Part shown: piece by piece, positions 1-10,780 of the stretch | How positions within the stretch are numbered: the first letter of the stretch is position 1 | How the letters are laid out: each line of letters starts with the position of its first letter | From: Neolentinus lepideus HHB14362 ss-1 | Taxonomy: Eukaryota; Basidiomycota; Agaricomycetes; Gloeophyllales; Gloeophyllaceae | NCBI GenBank assembly: GCA_001632425.1 | Contig: KV425629.1 | Coordinates: forward strand, 66,766-130,765 | Direction of reading: 5' to 3' | DNA: 64,000 bases | Program-made: the position numbers and the translations under genes | Notes under the pieces: model-generated | What the model saw: the letters and a program-made list of their open reading frames with translations, nothing else | Database searches by the model: none | Told to the model about the DNA's origin: nothing

Positions 1-853
1 ACAGTGCGAATGCGTATATCTCGCTTCACTGCGGCTCAGCGCACGATGCCCTCAGGTGACGGTAGCAATATTAATCATACAAGGCGTCCTTGATTCTCTC
101 TTGCATCCGTTCCCCAACTCCCCGCCTCCTCCACACCTTTCCCCCTCTAGATCTACTCCCCACCCCCAACGATACACCACCCCTTGGATCATCTGAACAG
201 CGGAGGGGAAGACCTTTACCGCATCGGAGCACCAGAACTCCGATTCTCCCCCCTCCCTCCCTCTGCCTCTGAACAAGTTGCCCTCCCTCTGCCTCTGAAC
301 GAGCTGCCCTCCTCTGTCTCTAACAACGAGCTGCCCAGGCCCTCATCCCGGTGGACACTCCTCCTCCACCTCTGACCGCTCGTTTGTGCAGGGCGCCGGT
401 GAACGGTCATCAACGAACCCCTCTAGCTCCCTCGTACGTATATACATTAATGCTATCTCCCTCGTCCGTATATACATTAATATTGCTATCTCTCTCGTCC
501 GCACCCCCCTCGTCCGTGTCGACATCCCATCTCCCTCGTCCGCATGTACATCCTTGCCTCCCTCGTCCGCACCCCCATTCTTGCCCGTGTACATACCCGC
601 TTTGTCGGACGTCATTTCCAGTGTAGGTCCTCGGCGGCGGCAAACTCGAAAACCCTCGCAACCTCGAATTCCGGTATTCCGCCTAACTAGTCATATCATA
701 CAGTGCGATGCGTACAGTGCTCCCAAGAGAAGGTAGCAATCCTTATTCCTCTTCTCCACCCCCTCTCCCTTCCTTCGCTCCTTAATCATCTCCCCCCCCC
801 TCTCCCTTCCTTCGCTCCTTAATCATCTCCCCCCCTCTCCCTTCCTTCGCTCC
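1..853. repeat. Low-complexity region with three minisatellite-like arrays
   Basis: No credible gene is visible upstream of the RNase T2 stop. The stretch is pyrimidine-rich and holds three degenerate tandem arrays: about 27-bp units around 258-345 built on 'gaacgagctgccctc', irregular units around 425-575 built on 'ctccctcgtccgtatata', and three copies of a roughly 37-bp unit at 761-866 built on 'ccttcgctccttaatcat'. Short open frames here run through the repeats and have no protein-like composition. Confidence 0.7.
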
Positions 854-2291
854 TTAATCATCCCCCTCCCCACCCCCAACCCTCTTCACCGGATACCCCA
901 CCCCCTCCTCCGGACACCCCCCGCTCCGACTCGCGCGGCTCTGCACGAACTGGCCTTCCTGCAGCGGCCCCTGCGCGTTCAGGTAGTACATCACCGTCGT
1001 GAGCGCGCCGTCGCGGCATGTGAACTGCGTAGAGGGGGTGAGTGAGGGAGGAGAGGAGGGGGTTAGTGGGGCATGGGGGGATGGGAGGAGGAGGGGTGAG
1101 TAAGGAGGGGGGTGAGTAAGAAGGAAGGGGGGGAAGAGGAGGAGGAGGAAGAGGAGGGGGGTGAGTAAGAAGGGGATGAAGGCAGGGGAAGGAGAAGGGC
1201 ACTCACGTCAGGCACGAACCCCGTCGCCTTCTCCACCGCGCTCTGCATATCCTCCAGCGCGTACGTCTGGTCTTCCGAGGGCGTGATCTGCGCCAGTCAG
1301 TCAGCATTATCGCCCGCCCAGTGCGAGAGAGGCTCGTCCCCCGCCCAGAGTGCGAGAGACTCATCGCCCGCCCAGTGCGCGAGAGACTCGTCCCCCGCCC
1401 AGTGCGAGACACTCATCGCCCGGCCAGTGCGAGACACTCACCCCGGCAGCAGCGAGCGCGCCATACGTATCGAGCTGCTTGAACAGCCCCACGACGGTCG
1501 CAAAATACGGCACGACCTCCTGCGCCTCGGTATACTCCTTGAAGCACGCGGGCTCGAGCGTGCTCACACTGGCCATCATCAGCTCTCCCTCCAACAAAAA
1601 CCGTGTCGCTCACCATGTCCCGTGGGTCTTCCACTCGTGCGCCCAAAACTCCTCGGGGGCGTCGTCGTCGCTCACCCAGTACGTGTTCATATACTCCAGC
1701 AGGGACTGGTCGCCCGCGGCCCGGAGCGCGCTGGCGATCTGGGCGCCCGAGTAGGCACGGGAGGCGTCGCAGGACTCGTAGTACCTGTTGCTGCACAGGT
1801 CCGGCCTGGGCGGGGGTGAGTGAGGAGGGGCAGAGGGGGAGGGAGGGAACGCACCAGAGCCCGTGGATGCCCCACGAATCCGCGACGCCATACCCGACGT
1901 CCCAGAACTGCGCGTGCACGAGCACGCCCCCGGGCTTCACAACCTGCGCATCCACTCATCAGCAAACAGACCCTGCCACAACCGTTGCACTCACGCAGCA
2001 GGAACTGGTGCTCTCTGCCTGGGCGGAGCAGCTCAGCACGGGCGGGGCGGGGCACTCTTCGGCGTGCTGGCCGGCGTGGGCGGTGTCCCCTGCCTCGAGC
2101 GCGAGGTGGGTCTTGGCGCGCTCGTGGTGGCGGTGATGGTCGTGATGGTGGTGGCTGGGAGTCGCTAGTGGCGCGGAGACGCTGTAGGTCGGTGCGATGG
2201 AGTGGTTAGTCGCCGGTGAAGCGCTCAGGTTCGAGGAGAGCCCCGCGAATGGGACGAGGAAAGGCGCAAAGAACGTATCGGGGACCTTCAT
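854..2291 (-). CDS. Ribonuclease T2 family secreted endoribonuclease
   Basis: Six exons on the minus strand: 2291-1995, 1943-1855, 1805-1614, 1568-1442, 1287-1207 and 1024-854, giving 318 aa. RNase T2 enzymes cleave single-stranded RNA through a 2',3'-cyclic phosphate and are usually secreted or vacuolar. Both active-site signatures are present: QFWD followed by GIHGLWPDLC, with the codon for W split by intron 2, and WAHEWKTHGTC, completed only across intron 3. Cysteines at the usual places (SSCC, PDLC, HGTC, PACF) support disulfides. The N-terminus begins with a short hydrophobic run and then a His-rich stretch, so the signal peptide is less clear than normal. Intron 4 is filled with a tandem repeat and intron 5 with polypurine sequence. 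The stop codon lies inside the last copy of a 3' minisatellite. Family assignment is firm; the exact start is less so. Confidence 0.88.
1311..1441 (-). repeat. Tandem repeat filling intron 4 of the RNase T2 gene
   Basis: About five copies of a roughly 27-bp unit containing 'gcccagtgcgagaga' occupy the intron between coding exons 4 and 5. Read on the gene strand, each unit carries 'gagtgtctcgcactgg' or a close variant. The genuine splice donor (GTGAGT at 1441-1436) is the first copy of that motif. Confidence 0.8.
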
Positions 2292-3184
2292 GTTTGTGGG
2301 GGGTCGAGGAGGGCATCGCCATTTTATAACTAGAAAGCATCGGTGCTCGTTCGAATCCGGCCATCTAACATGACGTCATGCCCAAATGCAGTAATCCCCT
2401 TTCCCAATTCAGCCCATCGCCCACCAGCTACTCGGCTCTCCTCAGCGTCACACGAACGTTCGTAGCCACAGTTGTCACGCCAGCCCCCCAGCCCCTCCCT
2501 GCCCCGACACCGCAAGAACCCTCACCTCGTACCGGCTCACCAGATCAGCGAGAACACACACCCCTTTGCTCTGCCCCTATGCGTCCCCGCACACCAGACG
2601 ACAACGCCAGGACTGGCAGCGCCAACAAGCAGTCAGTCAACGGAGACAACCTAGCCCCGAATCCACGCACATGCACCCGATTCACAAACCCCTCGACATC
2701 ACTGCACCAATGTATCGCTATCACCGACACTAGTGACGCACCGTGGCCATGAAAACCGGATAAGAGGCATCACATGGGAACGAACGTTTCCCCTCAACGG
2801 TTCATCAGCGCCCAAACGTCAATGGCCACCACGCTGCCCTTGGGTATACCGTCCGCACTACCGCCCTATCCGCCTCGTCGTGCCCTTCACACAACATCGT
2901 ATATTCACGGGCCGGCTTGTAAGTGAGCGCCGTGCGGTTCAGCGGGGTACTGCCGGAACGCGTGTACCCTACATATAGAACGCATCCCGAGACATTCACC
3001 CAACTTGTCAGAATCCTCCGTGAACCCCTGCGTGACGAGTTTAGCGCGACAGTCGATCACTAGCGGATCTCCTCGTACACCTCGCGGTACGAAGCGAGCA
3101 AGAGGGGCGTAGAACCCCGAATCAAATAGGTGGGTATGTGTGAATGAGACACCGCCTGCCCCGCGCGGGGGTGCGGAAGGGGTG
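2292..3184. other. Intergenic, possible ankyrin-like remnant
   Basis: No intact gene is seen. On the minus strand around 3125-2830, short frames read GSTPLLLASYREVYEEIR, then a frame change into LVIDCRAKLV, then further frame changes. The first run resembles an ankyrin-repeat turn (GSTPLLLAS...), so this may be a decayed ankyrin gene. The remainder up to 2730 is low-complexity C-rich sequence without protein signatures. Confidence 0.3.
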
Positions 3185-3450
3185 GTGAGTGTGAGTATAG
3201 AGGGAGGTGAGTGAGTATATAGTAACAAGCTTCTCTCGGGATGAGGTAGAGAGAATGCACTTTATGATGTCGACCCCCCTCTTCAGCCCCCCAACAAGTA
3301 CATTCTGAATGAGCGCCAGGGAGTGCCGAATGGATGTTCGACGGCTAGAAGGTTGACAGGGCGCTCGGTACCCGTCTACATCTCAAACTGTTGCATGTTC
3401 GCGTACGTAAGACGGTCTAATTTCTAAGAGAGAGCGAACCAGGCGAGGTG

Positions 3451-3527
3451 TCCTCTTTATATACTCGGGAGTGAGGTCTCTTCATATACTCGGGAGTGAG
3501 GTCTCTTTATATACTCGGGAGTGAGGT
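3451..3527. repeat. Three-copy 26-bp direct repeat
   Basis: Three nearly identical copies of a 26-bp unit containing 'tatatactcgggagtgagg' sit head to tail. They lie in the upstream part of the first copy of the RTA1 tandem duplication and are not obvious in the second copy. Confidence 0.85.
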
Positions 3528-3934
3528 TGCGGTGGAAGAGGTGGCCCGGTTGATCTGAAGGAAACAGTCAAACCTCAGGCTCCGGATGAACGAATAAGAC
3601 AAGTAAGTCTTGCCTCGTTCCGTACGTCTCCAGGACAGTGACATATGGGAATATGCGGTGGTGAGGCGGAAAGACGTCAGGGGTCTGGAGACCGCAACAG
3701 AAGAGAGGGTGAGGGTGAATGTCTTAGATACAGTGATTTGTGGACGCGGGTGATAATATATAATATCAGAGCTCCGAGGTCAACTGTGGCGTGGATCAGC
3801 GCTAGAGGCAAACAACGCGTCGATTTCTTGCCGAGGCGCACGTGAGATACCACTCGTAAGCGTGGAGATTCACTCCTGCCACACCGATCATATACACTCT
3901 ACCAAGATATTTACACTGTCGTTGGTTGCGGTAT

Positions 3935-4985
3935 ATGATGAGCATCACCAACCCAGGCCCATATACAGCTCGTCCGTCGTAACCCACACCTACCTTTGCA
4001 AACCGCCCCGCGTTAGTTCCTTCACTCCACTCTGACATTTAGTCCTGATCCAACATAATTGTTCACCTAGCATCCCAGATCACCGCCGCTGAATAGGGCC
4101 CCGAACTCTACCTCGTTCATCGTGCTATTCGGTATCTCCGCAGGTATCAAGTTATCGATATATACAAAGTTTACTACCGCGACATGTATATGTAGGTAGT
4201 CACGTACTGGCTCTTCCCCACCGTCGCTGGGGAGGCTGTGGTCGAGCCACAACGTCTTGCTGACCGTCCCTGCGTCTTCGTACGTCTCAGGCTCACATTA
4301 TACCTACCTTACTACTTGCCAGACTCGTCACGCTCGCCCCCCTGCTCGCTGCTATATTCGTCATCCTCGGGAGGGTACAGCCGCGCTGGTGTGCGTTCCA
4401 TATCTCTCCGTCATTCATACGCACTCACAACCAATTTGGCTTGTGTATATATGTAGACTCCGTCGTATTCGTCTCTTGCGTCAATATTTCGGTGGTTATA
4501 TTATACTGCAGTATTGGCTCACGACTTCCACCGCGTTGTAGGACGTGGTTCGTCCCTAGTAGTTCCCGTACACGACACTCAGTACTCCCATATATAGCCA
4601 CATCTCCAGGGATGCCACCTCCTGCTAGCCGGAATCGCCTTCCAACTAGGTACACAATGTCATGCACACAGTGAGATCTCCGTACTATAACTAGGGGCCA
4701 TGTCACTGTCTGCCGATATACCACCGACCGTCCCGCTCCGCATCAATATTGATCGACAGACCGACGGCGTTAACGATCATCAGCACGCTGTTCCTATTCG
4801 TGAGGCGCGTCGCATCTCCTATATACATATTCCTTACTGAACGATCACGCTGCCACTAGAGCCAACGGATAGGAGGGGCGTTATCCGCCTTCGTGCGATT
4901 TTAACCGCTGTGAATATTTATTTCCGCAGATGCCATGGTTGCTCACGCTCAACGTCCTGCACCCTAGGCCCGGATAAGGAACGCG
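3935..4985 (+). pseudogene. RTA1-like membrane protein, pseudogene (copy A)
   Basis: This is the decayed partner of the intact gene at 5826-7354. Homologous pieces occur in the same order: the start region (3935), the remnant of the first transmembrane exon (about 4097-4145), a YWLFPTV-type fragment reduced by a deletion near 4212, the 23-nt micro-exon (4457-4479), the LLLAGIAFQL exon (about 4611-4649) and the terminal NVLHP exon (about 4932-4975). The region encoding LLLQAAGGG is deleted between 'gtaggacgt' and 'ggttcgtccc', and the last exon now reads into an early TAA. Several exons cannot be joined in frame, so the copy should not make a full protein. Confidence 0.8.
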
Positions 4986-5018
4986 CGGGAGGCAGTGGCC
5001 TTGAGGAAGGGGTGTTCC

Positions 5019-7350
5019 TGGGTAGGTGAGTGAGTGCATAGTAACAAGCGACGAGGTGCAGAGAACGCACCTTATAGCGTCGAGCCCGAGGGACCTAGTA
5101 CCGTGCGCGCCGCATCATGAGTTCGAGGCTAGAGAGCCAAATGAAAGGCTTGCATCACGGTTGGCAGGTACTGGATACGGCCGGCGTTCTCGGGGCTCAG
5201 AACAGGATGCGTTTCACATCGCCAGTGTTCGCGGGGCACGATATGGGCCCATGTCCGTGGATGGGCGAGGAGGAAATATCTTACATTGTTTAATGGGAAA
5301 CGGTGGTATCCTCTTTGCTCTTTGTATACCCAGGAATCGGGGTTGTGGTTTGTGAGGCGGTAAGAGGCGAGTGTGTGACTTGCGACCTCTTGAAATGAGT
5401 TGATGGGAGGAACGAATGATTAAGTATGGACTTGTTCTGTACGTCTCAAGGTCTGTTCGAGGGCACGATATCTGGGGGCGAGGAGGAAAGAGACATTTGG
5501 GAATACTGCATGCGGTGGTGAGGCGGAACGGAGTCAAGTGTCTTGAGACAGTAACAGAATAGAGATGTGTCTGGATGTCTTAATCACAGTAATTTGTGGA
5601 CACGGGGGATCATATCAAAGCTTTGAGTTCAACGATTAATATCATAGCACACTTAACGCAATGTGGCGTGGGAGTAATTAGGAGGGCACTAATAGAGGCA
5701 AACAACGCGTCGATTTTCTTGCCGAGGAGCACGTAAGACATCACTCGTAAGCGTGAAGATTCACTCCTGCCACACCGATCATATGCGCTCTAACAAGATA
5801 TTTACACTCTCATTGGTTGCGGAATATGATGGGCATCACCAACACAGGCCCATATTTCGGTATAAAACCAGTGATGACTCACAGGTCATCCCACACCCAC
5901 CGGCCAGATGCCTTTGCAAACCGCCCCGTGTTAGTTCCTTCACTACCCTGATTTCTCGCCACTCTGACATGTCCTGACCCAACAATCAATTGTTCACCTA
6001 GCATCCCGTACCACAGCAGGCCTCACCTCTGCTGAAGCGGGCGAACTCTCGCCGTACCACTACCTCCCAACCGAACGGATCTGCATCCTGTTCATCGTGC
6101 TATTCAGCATCTCCGGAGGTATGTGTTATCCGAGTCTATCAGTTTACCAGTGACGACACATTTCATATGCAGTCATCCACGTCGTGCAGGCTGGATACTC
6201 CCGCACGTACTGGCTCTTCCCCACCGTCGTCGCCGGCGTCGCTGGGGAGGTCATCGGCTGGGCCGGACGGCTGTGGTCGAACCACAACGTCTTGTTGAAC
6301 GTTCCGTTTAAGATGCAGTGCGTCGTACGTGCTCAGGCTCATATTATACTTACCTTTGCCAGACTCGTCACGCTCGTTATCGCGCCTACCCCCCTGCTCG
6401 CTGCTATATTCGTCATTCTCGGGATGGTTATCGAGAGGCTTGGGCCCCAGTACAGCCGGCTGAGCCCGCGCTGGTGTGAGTTCCATATATCTCCGTCCAT
6501 ACGCACTCACAACCAATTTGGCTTGTATATATATATGTAGACTCCGTCGTCTTCGTCTCTTGCGTCAGTATCATTCAGGGGTGATTATATATGTTGCAGT
6601 ATCGGCTCATGATTTCGCCCGTGTACGCGTTGTAGGACGTAGTAGCGCTGCTGCTCCAGGCAGCTGGCGGGGGCGCGGCCTCGAGTACGGCGCAGAACAG
6701 CGTCACTGTGGTTCGTCCCTATTTCTCGCACACGAAACTCGGTATTCTCATATACAGTCACATCTACAGGGAGGCCACCTCCTGCTAGCCGGAATCGCCT
6801 TCCAACTAGGTACACCATGTCACGAACACAGTGAGATCCCCGTATTTACTCATAACCATAATCAGGGGCCATGTCGGTCTTTATGATACTGTCAGCTGAG
6901 TTTCTGCTCAGATATTATACCGACCGTCCCGTGCGGGTCAAGCTGGCCTCCGCTCCGTATCCCGCACGGGTAATGATTGACCGACCGACGGTGTTAACGA
7001 TTATCAGCATCGCACTGAGCACACTGTTCTTATTCGTGAGGCGCGTTGCATCTTCCTATATAATATGGTTGAGTACCTTACTGAACGATCGCGGCGCCAC
7101 CAGAGCCATCTACCGCACTATCGAGCTCGCGAACGGATGGGAGGGCCGCGTTATCCGCGTTCAGCGATACTTCAGTGAGCTCCTCCGTTGAACTTGCGTG
7201 CGTTGGTAACCGCTGTAAATATTTATTTTCCGCAGATGGCATGGACGGCGCTATGGTCGCCCTGGCCGTGTTCACGCTCAACGTCCTGCACCCTGGGTTT
7301 CTCCTAGGCTCGGATGAGGAACGCGCGGGAGAAATGGCCTTGCGCAAAAT
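5019..7350 (+). repeat. Segmental tandem duplication, copy 2
   Basis: Copy 2 begins immediately after copy 1, near 5019, with no unique DNA between them. It contains the upstream segment (about 5019-5820) and the complete RTA1-like gene. Copies have diverged by many substitutions and indels, so the duplication is not recent. Confidence 0.8.
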
Positions 7351-7354
7351 CTAG
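5826..7354 (+). CDS. RTA1-like seven-transmembrane protein (copy B)
   Basis: RTA1-family proteins are fungal plasma-membrane 7-TM proteins linked to lipid or sphingoid-base export and azole/7-aminocholesterol resistance. Proposed exons: 5826-5847, 6002-6118, 6173-6317, 6363-6475, 6541-6563, 6636-6710, 6770-6809, 6866-7040, 7104-7174 and 7236-7354, totalling 299 aa. Family hallmarks are LFPTVVAGVAGEVIGWAGRLW, IAPTPLLAAIFVILG, GPQYSRLSPRW, VALLLQAAGGG, GIAFQL, YRTIELANGW and the terminal LNVLHPGF. Exons 3-7 and 9 match the lengths in copy C exactly, including the 23-nt exon. Two weak points: exon 1 would need a GC donor, and the 63 nt after 7040 can be a GC-AG intron or be translated in frame (320 aa). 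The gene is plausible and largely intact, but its expression is unproven. Confidence 0.72.
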
Positions 7355-8344
7355 CCTATATATGGTTCTTGAACGGAGTCGTCCTGGCGGAAGAGTTGGT
7401 TGGCTGTCTAAGAACATCAGGCTCTCACTGGTCTCGCTCTTTCCTTCAGTCCCTTCGCATTGGTAATGGTAACCTGACTCGGGCATTACCTCTTCCTCGT
7501 TAATCCAATCTATGATGCATGCTGCATCAATTGAGTAGATTGCCAGGCCACCGTCTTTCAGGATACCTGTACGTCACTAGTCATAAATGCGGAGCCGGTC
7601 AGGTATGCATCGCCGATGCCCTAGGGCAGCATGGATACTGTTCGTCGGCAACGGTCATCCTGTACGCCCTCATTTGAAGCTTCCTGCTCCGACACCTGAG
7701 TCTAGAGAGCCGTCTGCCGGACAGGAATTGGTGTACGATTCTATTTCGGATCCCTCCAAGATCCCTCCGTTGATAGTCATCCTTTGGTCGTCAATGTGCT
7801 CCTTGACGCCATATGGGAGTTGAAAGCATTGACCAACTCCGAAGGCCCACTGTACCGAGTATCTATGTATTCTTGTGCGTCATTTTAATTGTGACCTCCA
7901 CCCCATGTGCAATGGTGTAATGGATGCATGCGCATGGGATTGTGAAGAGTGTACAGGAGACTAGTCGACATTCTAAGGTGTTTTGTTACCTATCTGAACG
8001 GTTAACGAGCAGTGTCTCACCAGTAATAGTATATCGTGAGTAGAACGGTGAAATGCGGTACTGTATATATACCGCGGTTAACTGATTGCAGCGGGGTAAC
8101 TTAAACGACGGCACTGGCAGCTACCACCTCTCATGCTCATCCTAGATCCGTGCCGAGGAATTTCCTCATAGCTCTGTCTTATTAAACCACAGTCCACTAA
8201 ACTCGACAGTCTGACCCTCCCGTGCTCGAGCTTGAATCGAGAATAGCTTCCGAGAGCGCCTGAACCGCCGAGTCCGAGAGCCGAGTCTCTATCGGCCATC
8301 GTTACCCCGCATTCAGATCCTGAAGATCGTTGAAAGCAGCCATA
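7355..8344. other. Intergenic, no convincing gene
   Basis: About 1 kb between the RTA1-like gene and YVH1. A plus-strand stretch at roughly 7640-7850 reads in two adjacent frames as protein-like text (LKLPAPTPESREPSAGQELV, then VNVLLDAIWELKALTNSEG). This may be a remnant of an unrecognised gene, but no start, stop or splice pattern links the pieces. The long minus-strand open frame at 8078-8653 is antisense to YVH1. Confidence 0.35.
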
Positions 8345-10466
8345 ATGACCATGGACGAAGTGATGCCCGGCCTGTGGGTAGGCGATCTGAGCAGTGCACT
8401 TGACGCAGGAACGTTGAGGGAGAAGAGTATCGGGAGTGTACTCTCTGCGATGAGGGGCAGAGTATCTATCCATCCCGTACGCCCAATCCGCTCGTTTACC
8501 AACGGTTTTGATCAAACGACGGAAATTTAGACGTTTATCAGACATCAGATCAACTTGGATGACCAGGAAGATGCGGATGTGCTCACGTATCTCGTCCCCG
8601 CAATCTCTTTCATTCAAGGGGAGCTGGACAAGGGACGAGGAGTGCTGATACACTGTCAGGCCGGATTAAGTGCGTCATGTCTCCTTTTACGCGGTCTGTC
8701 GTTGATTCTGTGATTCGTGATCGGACAGGTCGTAGCGCTACGATTGCAGCGGCATACTTGATGTATGCTAGAAACATGGACCCTGCAGCTGCACTCGATC
8801 TCATCCGCAAAGTACGCCCAAATATTCAGTACGTCGCTCTGTGTCGAACTGCGTCCAGCTGATTTTACATGCGCCCACCGTAGACCAAACGTTGGCTTCC
8901 TGCAACAACTCGACATATTCTACAAGGCATCCTTTAAAGTCTCCCGGCGCGATAAGTCCACGCGCATGTTCTATCTCGAGCGTGCTGTCGCAGAGATGAT
9001 GAGTACGTCCCTCACCTCAACCCCTACAATCCATTCCCTTATGACCATTATGCAGACGGCGACGGCGAGATTGAAACTGAAATGTTTGCCCGGTACCCGC
9101 CCACCCCCTCCGACTCTGTTCCACCCACACCTGGAGGACTGCACCGTCGCATTCGTTGCAAGATGTGCCGCACCGAGCTCGCGCGCAGAGAGCACATGAT
9201 GGATCACGGCCAAATTGGCCCAGCCACGCCCGCCGTTCCGATGGGTTTGTCTCCCGCAAACTCGAGACGATCGTCGATGGCCGAGCAGCCACGAATGGGA
9301 GGGAGACGTGGGTCGGGGAATTTGACCGACAGACGACCGTCGGCGAGCGCGACCGTGCCCCGGAGGCCGAGTGGACTCGCAAATGATCTGTCGATGGCGT
9401 TGCTGAGGGGTGGGCTATCGATGACGTCGACTACAGACACGCATAACATCGATGTCTTCGAGGACGACAGCGGCGACGAGGAAGCAGAGCCGGAATCTTC
9501 AGGAACGCACACCCAACCTTCGGACGCGATGACTGTGCTCCCGAGGTCGCGCTCGGGTTCAATGGCGGCGCTGCACCCGAAGAGACTCGCGCACCTCATT
9601 TCGGACAGCGTGGCAGTCGGCAGGGGTATGTCGGACTCTCTCAGCATGACTGCTGCTCAGGAGGGTGCGGCTACGCTTCCCACTCCTCCCCGCTCACAGG
9701 CTCGGTCTCGCAGGAGCTCGGCAAACGTACCGGAGGGTACGACGAGGAGTTTGTCGGACTCGCTGAGCATGACGACGCTGGCGAACGGCGAGGAGGACGA
9801 GGAGAGTATGAGCGATACTGCACCTATGCCGGTGCCGATCTCGAGGCGGGAAAGTTCATCGATGGCGAAGAAGCCGACGCTCCCTCTGATCACGGAAAAC
9901 CAGCCGCTGCCGCCTTCTACTGTAACCTCCCCGACGGATCCGAATGGGAAGATGCTTAGCGAGTCGCCTGCGACGGACCCCGACTCTGCGAAGAGTGCGA
10001 AGCCTCCACCACTCTCGCATGGCTCGGATCTGGCAGCGCAGTTGTTCGCGAACCCGAAGCTCGCGGCGCTGAGGTCGCCGATGGCTATGACACCCATACA
10101 GCAGGCACCTGCAAGGCCGATTCAGGCTGTGCCAGCTCCCATTCTGATCAATTCCAAGTGCTCGGGTTACTTCCTAGAACCTGTGAGTTCGCAGCCGCTG
10201 AGACGATGTATACTGACGATTAAGAGCATTCATTAGATGAAGTGGATGGAGCCGTTCCTGGAACAGGGCCAGCTTGCTGGCAAGATCGTCTGCCCCAACA
10301 AGAAATGTGGTGCTAAGCTGGGTAACTACGATTGGGCGGGCGTGTGTTGCAGCTGCAAGGAGTGGGTCACTCCCGTGAGCTCTTACTATATGAATTCAGG
10401 CACGTCAACTGACGTTATTATTAGGGATTTTGCATCCATAGGTCAAAGGTCGACGAAGTCGTGTAA
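8345..10466 (+). CDS. YVH1: Dual-specificity phosphatase YVH1 (DUSP12-like)
   Basis: Yvh1 joins a dual-specificity phosphatase domain to a C-terminal zinc-binding domain that acts in 60S subunit maturation by helping release Mrt4. Seven exons: 8345-8476, 8531-8669, 8729-8828, 8884-9002, 9056-10182, 10237-10374 and 10425-10466, giving 598 aa. The CX5R active site (HCQAGLSRS, Cys about 86, Arg about 92) is created by splicing exons 2 and 3, and a general-acid loop INLDD lies upstream. Zinc ligands appear as RCKMCRTELA, SKCSGYF, CPNKKCGAKLGNYDW and CSCKEWVTPGFCIHRSKVD, the last split over two exons. The yeast protein is about 364 aa. The excess here is a Ser/Thr/Pro-rich acidic insert between residues of about 190 and 530, with repeated SDSLSMT motifs. 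A long minus-strand frame across exon 2 is antisense noise. Confidence 0.95.
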
Positions 10467-10780
10467 AGGAATGGTCATGTTTTCTTGTAGCAGTATAAAC
10501 GCAAATACCTTGGAGCTCTGTATCAGTACCGGTCTTGCAAGCATGAATCATCGTCTCCTCTCGAGTCTCTACGCACGTACATCACAACCAACTCAACGCT
10601 CCTGTATAACTACATCTCAGCATCAAGTCCGGTGTATTCATACTCGATTACATCTGTGTCTAAATAAATTATAGTGTCCGTGCCACAGCGGTAGATGTAG
10701 TGCAACGATCGTGATGAAAGATAATCCCTGCCAATACATCTAAGAAGACCCTATAACTCTAGTGAATGGACAGGCCTGGT
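10467..10780. other. Convergent intergenic region
   Basis: About 310 bases separate the 3' ends of YVH1 (plus) and RTA1-like copy C (minus). It contains AT-rich 3'-UTR-like sequence and no coding signal. Confidence 0.6.

Larger units (their letters stand above)
3185..5018 (+). repeat. Segmental tandem duplication, copy 1
   Basis: Copy 1 of a head-to-tail duplication whose second copy is about 5019-7350. Matching landmarks include 'gagtatatagtaacaag' (3209) against 'gagtgcatagtaacaag' (5025), 'caaacaacgcgtcgat' (3808 and 5699) and 'cactcctgccacaccgatca' (both copies). Copy 1 is shorter because of several internal deletions and carries the broken RTA1-like gene. Confidence 0.85.

Noticed and set aside
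1413..1955. 180-codon minus-strand open frame over the RNase T2 gene
   Set aside because: It overlaps exons 2-4 in a mixed frame and reads through introns; the spliced model restores both RNase T2 active-site motifs.
3208..5060. Repeated 'gtgagtgagt…tagtaacaag' blocks considered as LTRs
   Set aside because: They are parts of a longer tandem duplication that also copies the RTA1-like gene; no gag/pol, primer-binding site or TG…CA ends are present.
8078..8653. 191-codon minus-strand open frame
   Set aside because: It runs antisense to YVH1 exons 1-2 and their intron, and its translation has no protein-family features.
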